Positions 21,086 to 32,840 are shown, counted from the first letter of the stretch. The stretch is 64,000 nucleotides of DNA from Phascolarctos cinereus (GCF_002099425.1 NW_018343991.1:17274501-17338500), one strand, 5' to 3'. Notes: generated by a model not told the origin, from the letters alone. Made by a program: numbers and translations.

Positions 21086-21087
21086 TA

Positions 21088-21310
21088 GAGAGGCCTTATG
21101 GTACAGTTGGTTGATTTTGGAGTAAGAAGACCTGGGTTCAAATCTTACTTCTTAGCCTTCAAATCATAGGATCATAGATGTACCTCCTACCTATGAGCAA
21201 GTCACAGCCTCTCTCAGCCTCATTTTTTTAATGGGTAAAATTAGGAGGTTGGTCCATTTGAGGCCCATTCTAACTCTAAATCTATTCTCCCTTTATAATC
21301 TATGATCTCA
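21088..21310 (+). repeat. CORE-SINE, MIR type
   Basis: gtaagaagacctgggttcaa, atgagcaagtcacagcctct, then catttgaggcccattctaac and ctctaaatctattctccctt tail. Confidence 0.75.
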
Positions 21311-21740
21311 GGAATGTAAGTGTCATAGGGGAGGCCCCAACCAAAAACGGGCATGCAAAATCACTCAGGGAACAGAGGGAGGGAGAGAAGAGCTCTCAGT
21401 CCTGTGAAATCTATAGCAATAGCACCTCAGAGGTAGGGGTGAAAGGGATATATATGGCAGCAAAGACAAGGAGACCTTGAAGGCCACTTTACGTGGGATT
21501 TTTAGAGATTGAAGCAATATCCACAGAAATTATGAGACAGCCGAGGTTGTCTTGGGGGCAGTTAAGGACCTCAAGCATTGGGCTTGTTTTTTAACTAGAT
21601 TGTCTGGAGAAAGTGGAGAAGGTAAACAGAACGTTATATAAACTAAATCCAACAAGTCTTTACTCAGCAGGTGCCTGAGGGGCATAGACACATATAATAA
21701 TAACAACTCCCATGTTTTATAGCAGGCTTTCTTCACAACA
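21311..21740. other. Unassigned DNA
   Basis: No gene recognised. A weak antisense L2-like stretch lies near 21643-21680. Confidence 0.35.
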
Positions 21741-21744
21741 ACCC

Positions 21745-22264
21745 TTCACCATTTGGCTTCCATCTCTCTTTCCGGACGTATTTCACACACCTTCCCTCAC
21801 ACAGTCTATATTCTAGTCAAACCAGCTTACTTGAAGCTCTTGGGATGGTACACAAGACAATCTTTAGCCTCCATATGTTTATACTGGCTGTTTTCCCAGA
21901 GTCTCGGAACCCTTGGTTCTCTGAAAGGCTTGATCTGAGTGAAGCCTCTTACAAGAGATCTTTCCTTCTTCCTTAACTGTTAATGCTCTCCCCACTCCCA
22001 ATCCAAAATTACTTATTTTCCATACAGAGGCTGCTAGGAGCAGCAGCTCAGCTGCTGAGCCTTAAATCAGAAAGACCAGAGTTCAAATCCAGCCTCATAC
22101 ATCTATTAGATAGGTGACCCTAAGCATGTTACTTAACCTCTGCCTGCCTCAGTTTCCTCATCTTTAAAATGGTAAAAATAATAACACCTACCTCCCAGGG
22201 ATTTAGTAAGGATAAAGTGAGATATTTGTAAAGTGCTTTGGAAACCTTAAAGCACTATGTTTAC

Positions 22265-22317
<53 letters not shown>

Positions 22318-22510
22318 TTTGCATTTATGTAGATTATCTGGACACAGAATAAACATTGCATGTGCAATTTTTTTTTCATGTTGTCGTCTCCATTAGAATG
22401 TAAATTTCTTCAAGGCAGGAGCCACATTTTGCCTTTCTCTGTATTCCCAGCATTTAGCACAGTGCATGGCACAAGTTAGTGCTTAATAAAATGCTCATTG
22501 ACTGACTGGG
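21745..22510 (+). repeat. L2 LINE, split by a MIR
   Basis: 5' part 21745-22025 (cacacagtctatattctagt, atctttccttcttccttaac). 3' part 22320-22510 (tccattagaatgtaaatttc, ttcccagcatttagcacagt, agtgcttaataaaatgctca, gactgactg end). Confidence 0.8.
22028..22319 (+). repeat. CORE-SINE, MIR/Mar type, inserted in L2
   Basis: gaccagagttcaaatccagc, ctcagtttcctcatctttaa, aaagtgctttggaaacctta, then a (TTA)n tract (about 22263-22315) that probably grew from the SINE tail. Confidence 0.85.
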
Positions 22511-22519
22511 GTATATATT

Positions 22520-22625
22520 GCATGATGGTAGAATGGAGGCCTCTTGAGGGCAAGGACTGTTTCATTTTTGTCTTTGGTTACCCAGTGCTGTAGAAGGCAT
22601 TTAACAAAAGTTTATTGAATCGAAG
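22520..22625 (+). repeat. L2 LINE 3' end
   Basis: tcttgagggcaaggactgtt, then ggcatttaacaaaagtttat near the 3' end. Confidence 0.7.
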
Positions 22626-22794
22626 GTATGATGATGCAGTTGGAACAAAGATCTGGGACATGTGCAGTCTCCCATCATGATTCCACCAGAAGCAAGGTCC
22701 CTGTTGTGCTGTCCTCCACATGGAGAGGGCACATCAGCAGAGCAAACTGTTGACCTTGGCACACTTGCCAAATCCTCATTACACAATGATGGCC

Positions 22795-22940
22795 ATTCCC
22801 ATTTAGATATTTAAGGAAACCAAGGGAGAAAGACTTTCAAACAGTTACACAGTCAGTCAGAGTTGGGGCCACAGTTAGAACCCAAGTCCTTGGGACTCCA
22901 ACTCTTCCAAGTCCACATCTCTAAGCACTCCATACCTTAC
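22795..22940 (-). repeat. CORE-SINE, MIR type, antisense
   Basis: acagttacacagtcagtcag, gttagaacccaagtccttgg, ccacatctctaagcactcca. Confidence 0.65.
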
Positions 22941-22984
22941 AAAGAACTGTCTACCTCCGAGGAACTTACTCTCATTCTGGATGC

Positions 22985-23045
22985 AGGATGAACAGTACGC
23001 TGGCACATAGTGAATGCTTGATAAATGTTTCTTGAATAGTATTGA
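22985..23045 (+). repeat. L2 LINE 3' tail
   Basis: ctggcacatagtgaatgctt and gataaatgtttcttgaatag. Confidence 0.6.
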
Positions 23046-23049
23046 TCTG

Positions 23050-23725
23050 ATGTGAAACAATCAGGAGTAAGCCACAACATTATGAGCACCTCCCACCCCC
23101 CAGGACTATGCTTGGTGTCTCAAAACCAGTCCCCTCCAGCTATTCTTAGACCATGCTCCAGCCTTTCCTGAAGCAAGAGCAGCAGCTCCCTCAACTTCCC
23201 CTGGGGCCCTTTCTCTGTCTCTCAGAGCAACCTCAGCCACTTCCCATCAGCTGCTATGTGATTTGTGTTTGGCACCGAAAGGGAGAATGTAGGAGGGTGT
23301 ATAGGTGTGCTTGTGTGTATTGGGTTGGGAGTGGGGGGCATTTAGCCGGAAAACTTCTCAAACTGTATCATTAACACTGTCAGGCAAGGAGACTTAGGAT
23401 CACCAAACCACCTAGCATAGCTTAAAGAGTTGCTTCTCTGGGGTCGCTTAACATACAGGGCATGTCAGAAAGTGCAGTTGGTTGCCTGCCGATGACCCAG
23501 ATCTTCTTATTGTCTAGAGAGCCAGCCCTGTAGAACCCCTTATTATGGCCAAAGCCCTCCTTGGCAAGCTAACAGTGAGGAACCACTGATTATGTGATTA
23601 GATTACATTCCTGGTCCTGTTTCTCTGCTCTTTCAGGACATCAGAAAGATGGAGTAGACAGAAGCATTGGTGAGATGGAATAAATAAATTTATGCATGGA
23701 ATTATGTTTAAAGTGTACATTTGAA
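23050..23725. other. Unassigned DNA
   Basis: Apparently single-copy. A 73-codon plus frame (23153-23374) has no recognised motif and I see no convincing splice sites. Confidence 0.4.
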
Positions 23726-23727
23726 AG

Positions 23728-23990
23728 CCAGGGTGATAGAGTAAATAGAATGCTGTATTTTCAGTCAGTAAAGCTTTTCTTTATATCATTCCTCTTACAG
23801 TTATTACTTGCATGACTATAGACAAGTCACCTAATCTCTCTGGGTCTCAGTTCACTCAACTAATGGAAATAAAAATAACTATAAGAACCTGTTTCACAGG
23901 GCTGTCTGCTACCAAAATGTCATACTATATATCAAACACTTTGCAAACTGTAAAGTGCAACATAAATGTCATTATTATTATACCCATTAT
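23728..23990 (+). repeat. CORE-SINE, MIR type
   Basis: gactatagacaagtcaccta, ctctgggtctcagttcactc, acactttgcaaactgtaaag, aacataaatgtcattattat. Confidence 0.75.
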
Positions 23991-24009
23991 TTGTTCTGAT
24001 TTTTTCTGA

Positions 24010-26050
24010 TGGGATTCTGATAAAAATTGTCTGTGGATAAGTCATTCTCCTACTGATATTCTTTAATATTTAATGCTCTGTAAATCACTGTACCAGTGCA
24101 TAAACTTACTGCCATTCACAACTGAAAAAGAGTACGGCGATATAAGTTAATGTTCCACAGATTAACTGAAAGGACATCTTTGGGATAACCAATAGCAGAC
24201 ACGATGACGGGGATGACACATGCTTCGTTCTGTTCCCATACTGTTTGAAATCCTTCCCTTAGGTCTCTATATTTTTAGGGCTTTTCATTCCAAATAGTTT
24301 GGGAAACTAGGAGTATTCGCTATGTCCATTCCCCCTTAAAATTGTTGTCCTTACATTTTTATGGATCAAAGTTGCATCTGGGTATTTACAATACCCATTT
24401 TGTCTTTAATGATGCTCCTATTCCTTTGCTGTACAGTTTATTCATTTTGTTCCCAGGGATATTTGAGGGTTCCTATTTGTAGTACAAAGATTTGTGATGT
24501 GCTCATTTATAAAGAATAACCACATGATCATGTCTTTCTAGGTATCTAGTAGATATCAAGATCTATTATAAAAAGCTTTCCAACATACAGATTTCCATCA
24601 CTTCAGTGCATAATCTGCATGGATCATTCAGTCCAGATTTCTTAAGGCTAACCTGATTATAACTTCTGATGGGAATGAACAGATCCTGGGTAGTTATCAT
24701 AAATATCATTTCTATAAACTCACCTACATGACTCAGACATTTAATCAATTCTTCATCTTTAACATATTGTTAATTGAGTTCATGTGCATTTTGGTCACAG
24801 AAGGACTTTTGATTCTGCTCTGGACCTTACCTATTTCATAGGCTCTGCCAAGAGGTAAGTCACTTTCACTTATTTTTACTAAATCCAGTCACTAAATCTA
24901 AATATTTTCAGCCTTTACTTTGCTTTGAGAAATAATATCTGTTCTGAAAGTATTTCTGTATTTTTTTTACCACCTTATCACGTACTCTGAGAAGATCCAT
25001 TAATCTTCCTCCTTTTTGAGGAAAAAGTATTATTGGGATGATGAGCCCTGTGTTTCATTAATATTGTATATATTTTTGTTTAGATACCATCTAAATCTGT
25101 TGCCATTCAATTTAGCATGCCAGGTGTATGTTGTCTAGTACTGGTTATGTATTAATTCCTCCAAATTTGTTCATCCCATTAAGCTTTGACTTCAGGAAGT
25201 CAGTCAGTCTTTTAACATGCACAGCTTTAGCTTTCTCCTTGAGTTCAAAGTGTCCTTCCTAGAGAAGACCAACATAATTGTATTACCTTGATCTATTGGT
25301 TCAAGTTTATTTCTACATTTAAACTAAAAGCCTAATCTTTATTCTTACTTGATAAAACATTAGGAATTTTATATTTACTGAGTTTGACATTTTGATGTCA
25401 TTAGTAAAAGTCTCCATGAAAGGAAATAGTTGTTTTAATGTGTTTTTTAATGAAACCATATAGTGTGATGTCATCTATGTACATTAAGTGATTAACACAG
25501 TGCTTTTGGTATGATACTCTCTTTTGACACAAAGCTACTGCTCAGTTCTACTTGGGAATGATAATAATGGATTTCTGACTAAGCATAACCATACATGTCT
25601 TAAACTTGGTAGATATTATGTTTGATAACAATTGTCCTTGACATTTTTGTGTTCACAATGTATTTTAAATAGAGAACCATTTCCCATGTGGATGTCAAAT
25701 ACTCTAGAATTCTCACTATACTTGTCTCTGCTTTATTTTTTTAATGTACTACTTTGTAGTATATTCTGAAACTACAAGTGGAACTGAGTTACAGTACCAT
25801 GATACTTTGACTGCAGAATGTTTGGGTACTTTTGGCTGTCTTCTTCAGTGGTCAATAAATCCATAAAAATGGGCTCTTTCCACACCTAGGACTTTTGGGC
25901 ACACCCCTTTTGGCTCTTAAGCCAATATATTGGGGGGTTTGTGTGTGTTTATAGATTTCTTGAGCTTTTATAAGCTATGAATGCTTTATATAAAGTACAT
26001 AAATATATAATTTCCCTGTATTTGAAGGAGTAACTTATTATAAATAGGTG
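24010..26050 (-). repeat. Dong/R4-type LINE fossil (RT to endonuclease)
   Basis: Minus-strand translation, over several frames, gives the order of an R4-clade LINE. RT catalytic box YIDDITLYG has its two Asp codons at 25470-25475, then TNDIKMS, then LKSKLNGMNKFGGINT (family pattern ILKSKLNGxNKxxAINTYA) near 25150-25210. A zinc-knuckle-like DPCRLC lies near 24611-24640, then KYRDLREGFQTVWEQ near 24245-24290, and VIPVIVSAIGYPKD near 24190-24235. R4 elements use a restriction-like endonuclease downstream of the RT, and this layout fits. Other LINE clades here (L1 FADD, L2/CR1 YADD) do not have YIDD. Many stops and frameshifts; dead. The part beyond 25650 is uncertain. Confidence 0.75.
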
Positions 26051-26059
26051 ATACCTTCA

Positions 26060-27236
26060 GTTCAGAAAGATAAGATCACTACCAAAGCGGGAAAAATTCC
26101 TGGTCCTGATGGATCCACAGGAGAATTCTATCAAACATTAAAGAACCATTAGTACTCATACTACACAAATTATTCTCAAAAATTGAGGAAGAAAGCACTC
26201 TACCAGATTCTTTTTATGAGACAAATGTAGTCCTAATCTCTAAACCATGGAAGGATAAAACACAAAGGGAAACTATAGGCCAATATCATTAATTAATATT
26301 GATTCAAAAATTTTAAATAAAATTATATTGAACAAATTATAATGTTTCGTCCAAGTAATCACGCATTATTATGAAGTTGGATTTATACCAGGGATACAAA
26401 GATGGTTCAACATTAGGAAAACAATCAATATAGTAATGTTTTAAAAATCTGAAATTATACAATTAGCTCAATAGATTCAGAAAAGGTTGACAAAGTGCAA
26501 CACTCATGCTAAAAAATGCTACTATAGGCACAGAGGGACCTTCTTAATATCATTTTTAAAATCTATCGAAAACCAAAACACAAGCACCATATGCAATTGG
26601 GAGCACAGTAGAAACTGTCTCAATGAACACAAGAGTAAAAGAAGACTGCCCACACTATCCCCACTACTATTTAATAGCACTCCAGTAATGCTATCAATAG
26701 CAATAAGAGAATAAAAAGAAATTAAAGGCATAAAGATAGGTAAAGAAGAGAAAAATTATCCCTATTTTTTTTTTGCTTTTTGATAAGGCAATCAGGGTAA
26801 AGTGACTTGCCCAGGGTCCCACAACTAGTAAGTATCAAGTGTCTGAGGATGGATTTGAACTCAGGGCCTCCTGACTCCAAGGCCAGAGCTCTACACACTG
26901 TGCCACCTAGCTGCGCTTATCCCTATTTTCTAAGATATGATCATTTACTTAGAAAACCCTAGAGAATCAATAAATAGCTTCAACAAAGGTGCAGGCTATA
27001 AAATAAACCCTAAAAATAATTAAAATTTCTGTGTAATAATAACAAATCCAAGAGACAATAATAGAAATGGAAATCCCATTCCAAATAACTACAAAGGGCA
27101 TAAAGTATCTGGGGATCAATCTAGCAAGGCATAAAAAATAATCTCATATAGATTCAATTAAAATAGGTTCCTTAAAGAAATAAAGAACAACTTACATAGC
27201 TAGAAGACTATCCAATAATATTGATATTCTACCCCC
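26060..27236 (+). repeat. L1 ORF2 RT fragment, split by WSINE1
   Basis: cctggtcctgatggatccac near 26100, tctaccagattctttttatg, attaatattgattcaaaaat, ttggatttataccagggata, then after the SINE tgatcatttacttagaaaac and ctggggatcaatctagcaag. Carries stops and frameshifts. 5' and 3' truncated, with no L1 3' end or A-tail seen. Confidence 0.85.
26765..26916 (-). repeat. WSINE1-type SINE inserted in L1
   Basis: Poly-T start, gtgacttgcccagggtccca, gatttgaactcagggcctcc, gtgccacctagctgc end. TSD ttatcccta at 26756-26764 and 26917-26925, both followed by tttt. Confidence 0.94.
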
Positions 27237-27934
27237 TTGTCTTTCATTGGTATTCTCAAAAAACTTCTCTGCAGGTGTTGTATTTTATGGTTATTTTTAG
27301 GAGTATTCCTAGATACCTTCTCTTCTTCATATGATCTTATACTGTCAAAAGCCATAGGACCTATGTTCAAGTGGTGAATGTTTTTACATTCTCTATCAAA
27401 TATTGTGGGAGAATACATTCACTTGTGATGATTATAGCAGATACCAGCTTTTTAAATAATTCTCCATTGATATAGTAGGATTCATGTCATCAGACTCAAA
27501 TAAGGTCATTTTCAAATTCCATTCTAAGTAGGCCATCTCCTTTTTAAAATCATTTAAGACGTGAGCTTTATTTTGTCATCTGCCTCATTATTAGGTAGCA
27601 CTTCTAGAGTTTGAATTAAGAGTAGATGTTCAATGCCTTCAGGTTCTTTTGCTTTTCTCTCTTTAGATTCTAGTACTGCCCAATTTCTGCTCTTATTTTA
27701 TCTAATGTGGTTTTAAGAATGGAGTTAGTTGGGGCAGCTAGGTGGTGCAGTGGATAGAGCTCCAGCCTTGGAGTCAGAAGGACCTGAGTTCAAATTTGAC
27801 CTCAGACACATAACACTTACTAGTTGTATAACCCTGGTCAAGTCACATAACCCTGATTGCCCCCCCAAAAAAAAAGAATGGAGTTAGTTCTCATGATTCT
27901 CTCAAATCTTTATACAACTTGGAATTCAGAATGT
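27237..27934 (-). other. Unassigned, possibly more of the Dong/R4 LINE
   Basis: Composition and position fit the upstream part of the minus-strand LINE at 24010-26050. The minus-strand frame 27200-27418 (72 codons) has no diagnostic motif. Interrupted by a WSINE1 at 27731-27873. Confidence 0.3.
27731..27873 (+). repeat. WSINE1-type SINE
   Basis: ggggcagctaggtggtgcag start, tggatagagctccagccttg, B-box gttcaaatttg, A-tail. Perfect 16-bp TSD aagaatggagttagtt at 27715-27730 and 27874-27889, so a fairly young insertion. Confidence 0.96.
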
Positions 27935-28072
27935 AATAATAATTTAATAGCTAACATTTATATAGCACTTACTACCTATTTTGTACAGTTTTGATCTTCT
28001 TTGATCCTCTCAACAATTCTGGGAGTTAGGTGCTATTGTTATCCCTGTATTACAGATTAAGAAACTGAGGCA

Positions 28073-28689
28073 GGCAACATAGAAATTGAAAGAATCCACT
28101 GATCACCTCCTGAAAGAGATCCCCAAAAGAAAACTCCTAGGAATATTGTAGCTAAATTCCAGAGTTTCCAGGTCAAGGAGAAAATATTGCAAACAGCCAG
28201 AAAAAAGCAATTCAAGTATTGTGGAAACACACTCAGGATAACACAAGATTTAGTAGCTTTACATTAAGGGACTGCAGGGCTTGGAATATAATATTCCAGA
28301 GGGCAAAGGAGATAGGATTACAACCAAGAATCACCTACCCAGCAAAACTGATCATAATCCTTCAGGGGAAAAAATGGTCATTCAGTGCAGTAGAGGACTT
28401 TCAAGCATTCTTGATGAAAAAGACCAAAGCTGAATAGAAAATTTGACTTTCAGATACAAGACTCAAGAGAAACATAAAGAAGTAAACAGGAAAGAGAAAT
28501 CTTAAGAGACTTATTAAGGTTGAACTGTTCACATTCCTGCATGGAAAGATGATATTTGTAACTCATGAGTCCTTTGTCAGTATTAGAGTAGTTGGAGGGA
28601 ATAAAATATATGTATATGTAGATAGATAGATAGATAGACAGACAGACGGACATAGATAGATAGACAGAAAGACAAACAGACAGACAGAC

Positions 28690-28737
<48 letters not shown>

Positions 28738-29579
28738 GGCACAGGGTGAGGTGAAGGTGAAGGGGTGATATCTGGAGAATAAAATTAAGGGACAAGAGAG
28801 GATTATACAGAGAGAAGGAGAAAGGGAGAGTAGAATGAGATAAATTATCTCAGATAAAACAGACAAGAAAAGGCTTTTACAGTGGAGAGGAAATGGGGGA
28901 AGGTGAGAGGGAATGAGTGAATCTTATTTTCATAGGATTTGGCTTAAGGAGGGAAGAGCATACACACTCAATTGGGTATGGAAATCTATCTTACCCTACA
29001 GGAAAATGTCAGGGGGAAGGAGACAAGAGAGCCAAAGGATAATAGAGGGGAGGACAGATTGGGGGAGAGGGTGTAATCAGATGAAAGCACTTCTGAGGAG
29101 GGACAGGGTCAAAAGAAAGAATAGAATAATTGGGGGGCGGGATAGGATGAAGGGAAATATACTTAGTTTTTCACAACATGACTACTATGGAAGTGCTTTG
29201 CATGACTACACATGTATAACCTGTATTGAGTTGCTTGCCTTCTCAAATGAGGGTGGGTGGGGAGGGAGGAAAGGAGAAAATTTGGAACCCAAAGTTTTAA
29301 AAACAAAAGTTAAAAAAAATTATTTTCACATGCAACTGGGAAATAAGATATGCAGGAAATGGGGTATAGAAATCTATCCTTCCCTACAGGAAAATTGAAG
29401 AGGAAGGGGATAAGAGAATGGGGAGAGAGATAGAAGGGAAGGCAGATTAGGAGAAGGCGTATTCAGAATGTATGCCATCTTGTGGTGGGGGAAGGGACGA
29501 GATGGGGAGAAAATTTGGAACTTAAAAGCTTTTGGAAGTGAATGTTGAAAACTAAAAATAAATTAATTAATTTTAAAAA
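28073..29579 (+). repeat. HAL1 element, 5'-truncated
   Basis: Starts in the ORF1 C-terminal region and passes straight into a long purine-rich 3' region with no ORF2, ending with an A-rich tail (ggaagtgaatgttgaaaact, then taaattaattaatttt). It parallels 35557-37034 throughout. Perfect 14-bp TSD aagaaactgaggca at 28059-28072 and 29580-29593. The ORF1 part 28219-28437 retains RITYPAKLIIIL. The 161-codon frame at 28913-29398 is untranslated HAL1 3' sequence. Confidence 0.9.
28620..28737 (+). repeat. (GATA/GACA)n microsatellite in HAL1
   Basis: gata units with gaca/gacg interruptions, at the same element position as 36115-36197. Confidence 0.96.
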
Positions 29580-29705
29580 AAGAAACTGAGGCATATGGAG
29601 ATAAAGTGACTTGTGAAGGGTCATGCAGCTAATGAGTGTCTGAGGTTGGATTTAAACTCTGGTCTTCCTTATTCCAGGCCTTGAACTCTGTCCATTATGC
29701 CACCT

Positions 29706-30195
29706 AGCTTCCTTATCAACAAGAAGCATTATAAGGTCATACCTTCAATCGCAAATATTTCCAGTTGTGGTAGGTTGTAATGCTGGTGCATAACAAAAGC
29801 AGTCGCAGTCTTATATCTCCAATTCATTTCATGCACACTCATGATTTACCTGATTATGTGGTTAGGGCTGTCAAAATCAAAGCATTTCCAACCAGTGGAA
29901 TACTGGTGTTTCAGATTTGGTCCAAAGTAACACAACTTCTTTTAGTACTCATCATGATCACCATGACAGTTCTAAAAAGAGCCAACCTGTAACTCTTTGC
30001 TGTCCCATCCATTTCTTAGATTTACAGAAGCAGTTACATCACACTGGATAAGGTGTTATCCCAATCAATCAATGACATCACCAAAGCCCAACAGGCTGAC
30101 ATTTCAGGGTTTCTGCAGGTTTTCATATATATACTGTAGCAGCCTCAAAACACACAGAGTGACTGTTGACATTCCCTTGCTTGACCATTGAGCAT
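29706..30195. other. Unassigned DNA
   Basis: Position and AT content would allow it to be the 5' part of the minus-strand Dong/R4 LINE, but I see no protein motif. A 70-codon plus frame at 29780-29992 is unremarkable. Confidence 0.3.
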
Positions 30196-30199
30196 CTTG

Positions 30200-30300
30200 A
30201 TGACTAGGACTGTTTGCCTTTCTTTGTATCCTCAGCACTTAGCACAATTCTTGGAATATATTATTAACTGTTTGTTGACTTGACTTGACTTGACCTCCAA
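30200..30300 (+). repeat. L2 LINE 3' tail
   Basis: gtttgcctttctttgtatcc, tcagcacttagcacaattct, then (ttgac)n at the end. Confidence 0.75.
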
Positions 30301-30865
30301 GATATGGATGATGCATTAAGCTTTGAGAGGGTTGTTATTATTGTTATTTTGCCTGGAATGAGATGCAGCTTATTGACCTAGTCCATGAGTACAGCATTTT
30401 AGACGGACACAGAAGGAGGAAAATAACTAAGCCCAGAAAAAAAAATAGGAAAAAAATGATCTGAATCTCATTTAGGAAGTTGTATAGCATTTTCAATGAT
30501 CCTCCCTACAAAAGCTCGTCTTTCTCCCACCAATGTTCTCCTGGTTCTGTTATAGATAGTACTGAAAATTCTGAAACATTGTGATCTCTAAAGAATCAAA
30601 ATTGCCTATGACCCCAGAGGTAATGGGAGGACCTAGGGTGGGTGTAATTAGGCTAATTATTATATTACCAAAGAAGATTTGCTTGGGGGAAGAGTGTAAA
30701 AGGTGTCTTCCAGGACATAAATGACCTGAAAAGGAAGCGGGTGAGTCATGTCAGAAGAATGAAGAGATAACAAATGGACAGCCTCAGTGCTGTGCTGGTG
30801 TCAAAAAAATATTAAAGAAACCAAAGGAAGATTGCCAGCATTTTGGACAGAACTTTTACAGAGAA
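30301..30865. other. Unassigned DNA
   Basis: No gene or repeat recognised. Confidence 0.4.
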
Positions 30866-30867
30866 CT

Positions 30868-31150
30868 TATGAATGAATGAATGAATGAATGAATGAATGA
30901 ATGAATGAATGAGTGAATGAGTGAATTAATAAATTAGTGGATGAATGATTGATTTTTATTTAAAAAGAAACTTTCTAGCTTTCATTAAGTACCAAACATT
31001 ACGCTAAGCACCAAGGATACAAATAGAAACACATGACCATTGCTGCTAACAGAGCCCACTTTCTAAAAGAAGGAGACAGCACACACAGGAAGGTTTATTT
31101 ATTGAAAGCTATAAACAAGTTTTACACAAGATGAGAAAGCATAGAAGGGT
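30868..31150 (-). repeat. (GAAT)n tract and L2 3' end, antisense
   Basis: gaatgaatgaatg tract 30868-30930, then ttcattaagtaccaaacatt, acgctaagcaccaaggatac and cccactttctaaaagaagga. Confidence 0.75.
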
Positions 31151-31349
31151 TGTAATCTGTACCTGTGGAGAAAAAACCCACAGCAATAGATTCCCAGCTC
31201 CATTGATATGTATCAATATCATAATTGCTAGCATGCCATTATCCCTGCAGGTAAACACCTCAAATCATCCCAAAATGGTAGCACTCTCAGGGGATTTCTA
31301 CTCCTTTTTTGTCTTTTTAGAATTAGTTTGGAATGATGCAAAGGCACAG

Positions 31350-31528
31350 AATGTCAGAGCTGAGGACAGTCATCAAATTTAATGTTTCCCACTTATAAAG
31401 GAAGACTCTGAGGATCAGAGGGTTGAAGTCACTTGCACAAGTTCTGGTTACTAAGTGGAAGAACCTGAACTCAAAACTAGATTATGAAACTCCAAAATCT
31501 GTGGTTTTTCCACTGTGCCACAAAGTAA
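31350..31528 (-). repeat. CORE-SINE, MIR type, antisense
   Basis: aatgtcagagctgaggacag, cagagggttgaagtcacttg, ctgtggtttttccactgtgc. Confidence 0.65.
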
Positions 31529-32150
31529 GGTGTTAGGAACTTGTATTCCCAGATGATGCTTATGTCTCAGATGCATTTCATCTTCTGCTCTATTGAGTTA
31601 CTGAGTGCGACATAGCACACTTATCTAGAACATGGGGAAAGGAACTATTTCTCCAAAACTTCAGGTCTTTGTTAACTCTGTTAATTCTACCCCACTGTGA
31701 TTCCACCTATGTTGAGAACTCCTCATGAAGAAACTCCTTCCAAATAGGTACAAACCCAACTCTTCTGCAGTTGTGCTAGGCTCTTGGGATATAATGATAT
31801 AATGATAAAAGTTGAAACAGTCCCTTGCTCTCCAGTTTACTGTTTCCTTGCCTATTACTGGGATGAAATACACTATGTCAAGCCTTGCTCTCCCTCCCCA
31901 GCTGACCTTACCCATCTACCTTCACTTAGGGTTTCAGGCTTTTCCACATGTTGAGGCTTGGGGAAGGCAATAGAAAGTGCCTGATTTAATAGCATTCAGT
32001 GTCAAGCACTTTTTCTGGTCCTTGTGTCTAATATCCTGATTCATCCCAGTCACCCAGATTTATTCTGTAGAGGCTTGGTTTCCATTTCTCTGTGCCTCCT
32101 TTAACTATCTCCAGTCCTGTGGACTTTGTAAGTCAGAATATTCCTTAAAT
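31529..32150. other. Mostly unassigned DNA
   Basis: 31770-31840 (agttgtgctaggctcttggg, cagtcccttgctctccagtt) is probably an antisense L2 fragment. The rest is unassigned. Confidence 0.4.
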
Positions 32151-32184
32151 CATGCCTCAGAGGTCCATTTTGATGTGTTTATTT

Positions 32185-32600
32185 TTACCAGTCAGCCAAC
32201 CGACACATTTAGATCTCAACAAAGGCATTTAATTAAATGGCAATGTAATAATATCAACAATAGAACTTTCCCCCCATAAACCTTGAGCTCATTCTCCCAC
32301 AAATATACACATACTCAGTGGGAAAAGTTAACTTGAATAGGATCACATGTAGAGCATCCATACATAGGGAGCAGCCAGAAGAAATATGCAAAGGGGCTAT
32401 TCATGCCTCTGGTGCTGCAAAGTTGCTGATGTCTTTTCCTGATGTCATTGTTCTATTGTGTGCTGGATCTACTCCTGGACAGGCACTATTTCGTGGTGCT
32501 CTTTGGCAGGCGTGTGTCTCAGCTGCTTCCCTCTGGATACCTTTGCTGCTCCCTCTTAACATCAGGTCTCTTCTACTTGCTCTTCAGCTACAGTTATCTT
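32185..32600. repeat. Unclassified LTR-like repeat, copy 2
   Basis: aacaaaggcatttaattaaa, ctttccccccataaaccttg, gaataggatcacatgtagag, then gctgatgtcttttcctgatg. Same block order as 14735-15260. Possibly an old LTR; no coding part. Confidence 0.4.
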
Positions 32601-32840
32601 ATCTTTCCTTTGAAAATGTTTTAGTAATGGTAATTTTGTTTTTATATCACTGTCACTTGCCACTGTTACTATCCCCACTCCACCAATACAACCCTCCCCC
32701 ATACCAAATAAGTATAATCAGGCAAAGCAAATTACTTCACAGACCATTTCTGAAAATTTTGGTCTTTTTTCAATTCCTATGGTCCACGTCTTTTCTACTG
32801 AAAAGTTAAAGGTATTTTTAACATCAGTCCTCTAACATAA

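Larger units (their letters stand above)
27935..29705 (-). repeat. CORE-SINE, MIR type, split by HAL1
   Basis: First part 27935-28072 (ttatatagcacttactacct, gatcctctcaacaattctgg). Second part 29580-29705 (agtgacttgtgaagggtcat, gaggttggatttaaactctg, ccattatgccacctagctt). Together they make one antisense MIR. Confidence 0.85.

Noticed and set aside
23153-23374. Gln/Pro-rich 73-codon frame as an exon
   Set aside because: Composition is biased, with no domain and no acceptor or donor of quality on either side.
28620-28737. CRISPR array
   Set aside because: Tandem 4-base microsatellite without spacers, in vertebrate-type DNA.
28913-29398. 161-codon plus-strand frame
   Set aside because: Lies in HAL1 3' untranslated sequence. 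The matching part of the 36.3-36.9 kb copy is not open.
32318-32809. 163-codon plus-strand frame
   Set aside because: Starts in an LTR-like repeat and runs through T-rich DNA. No domain.
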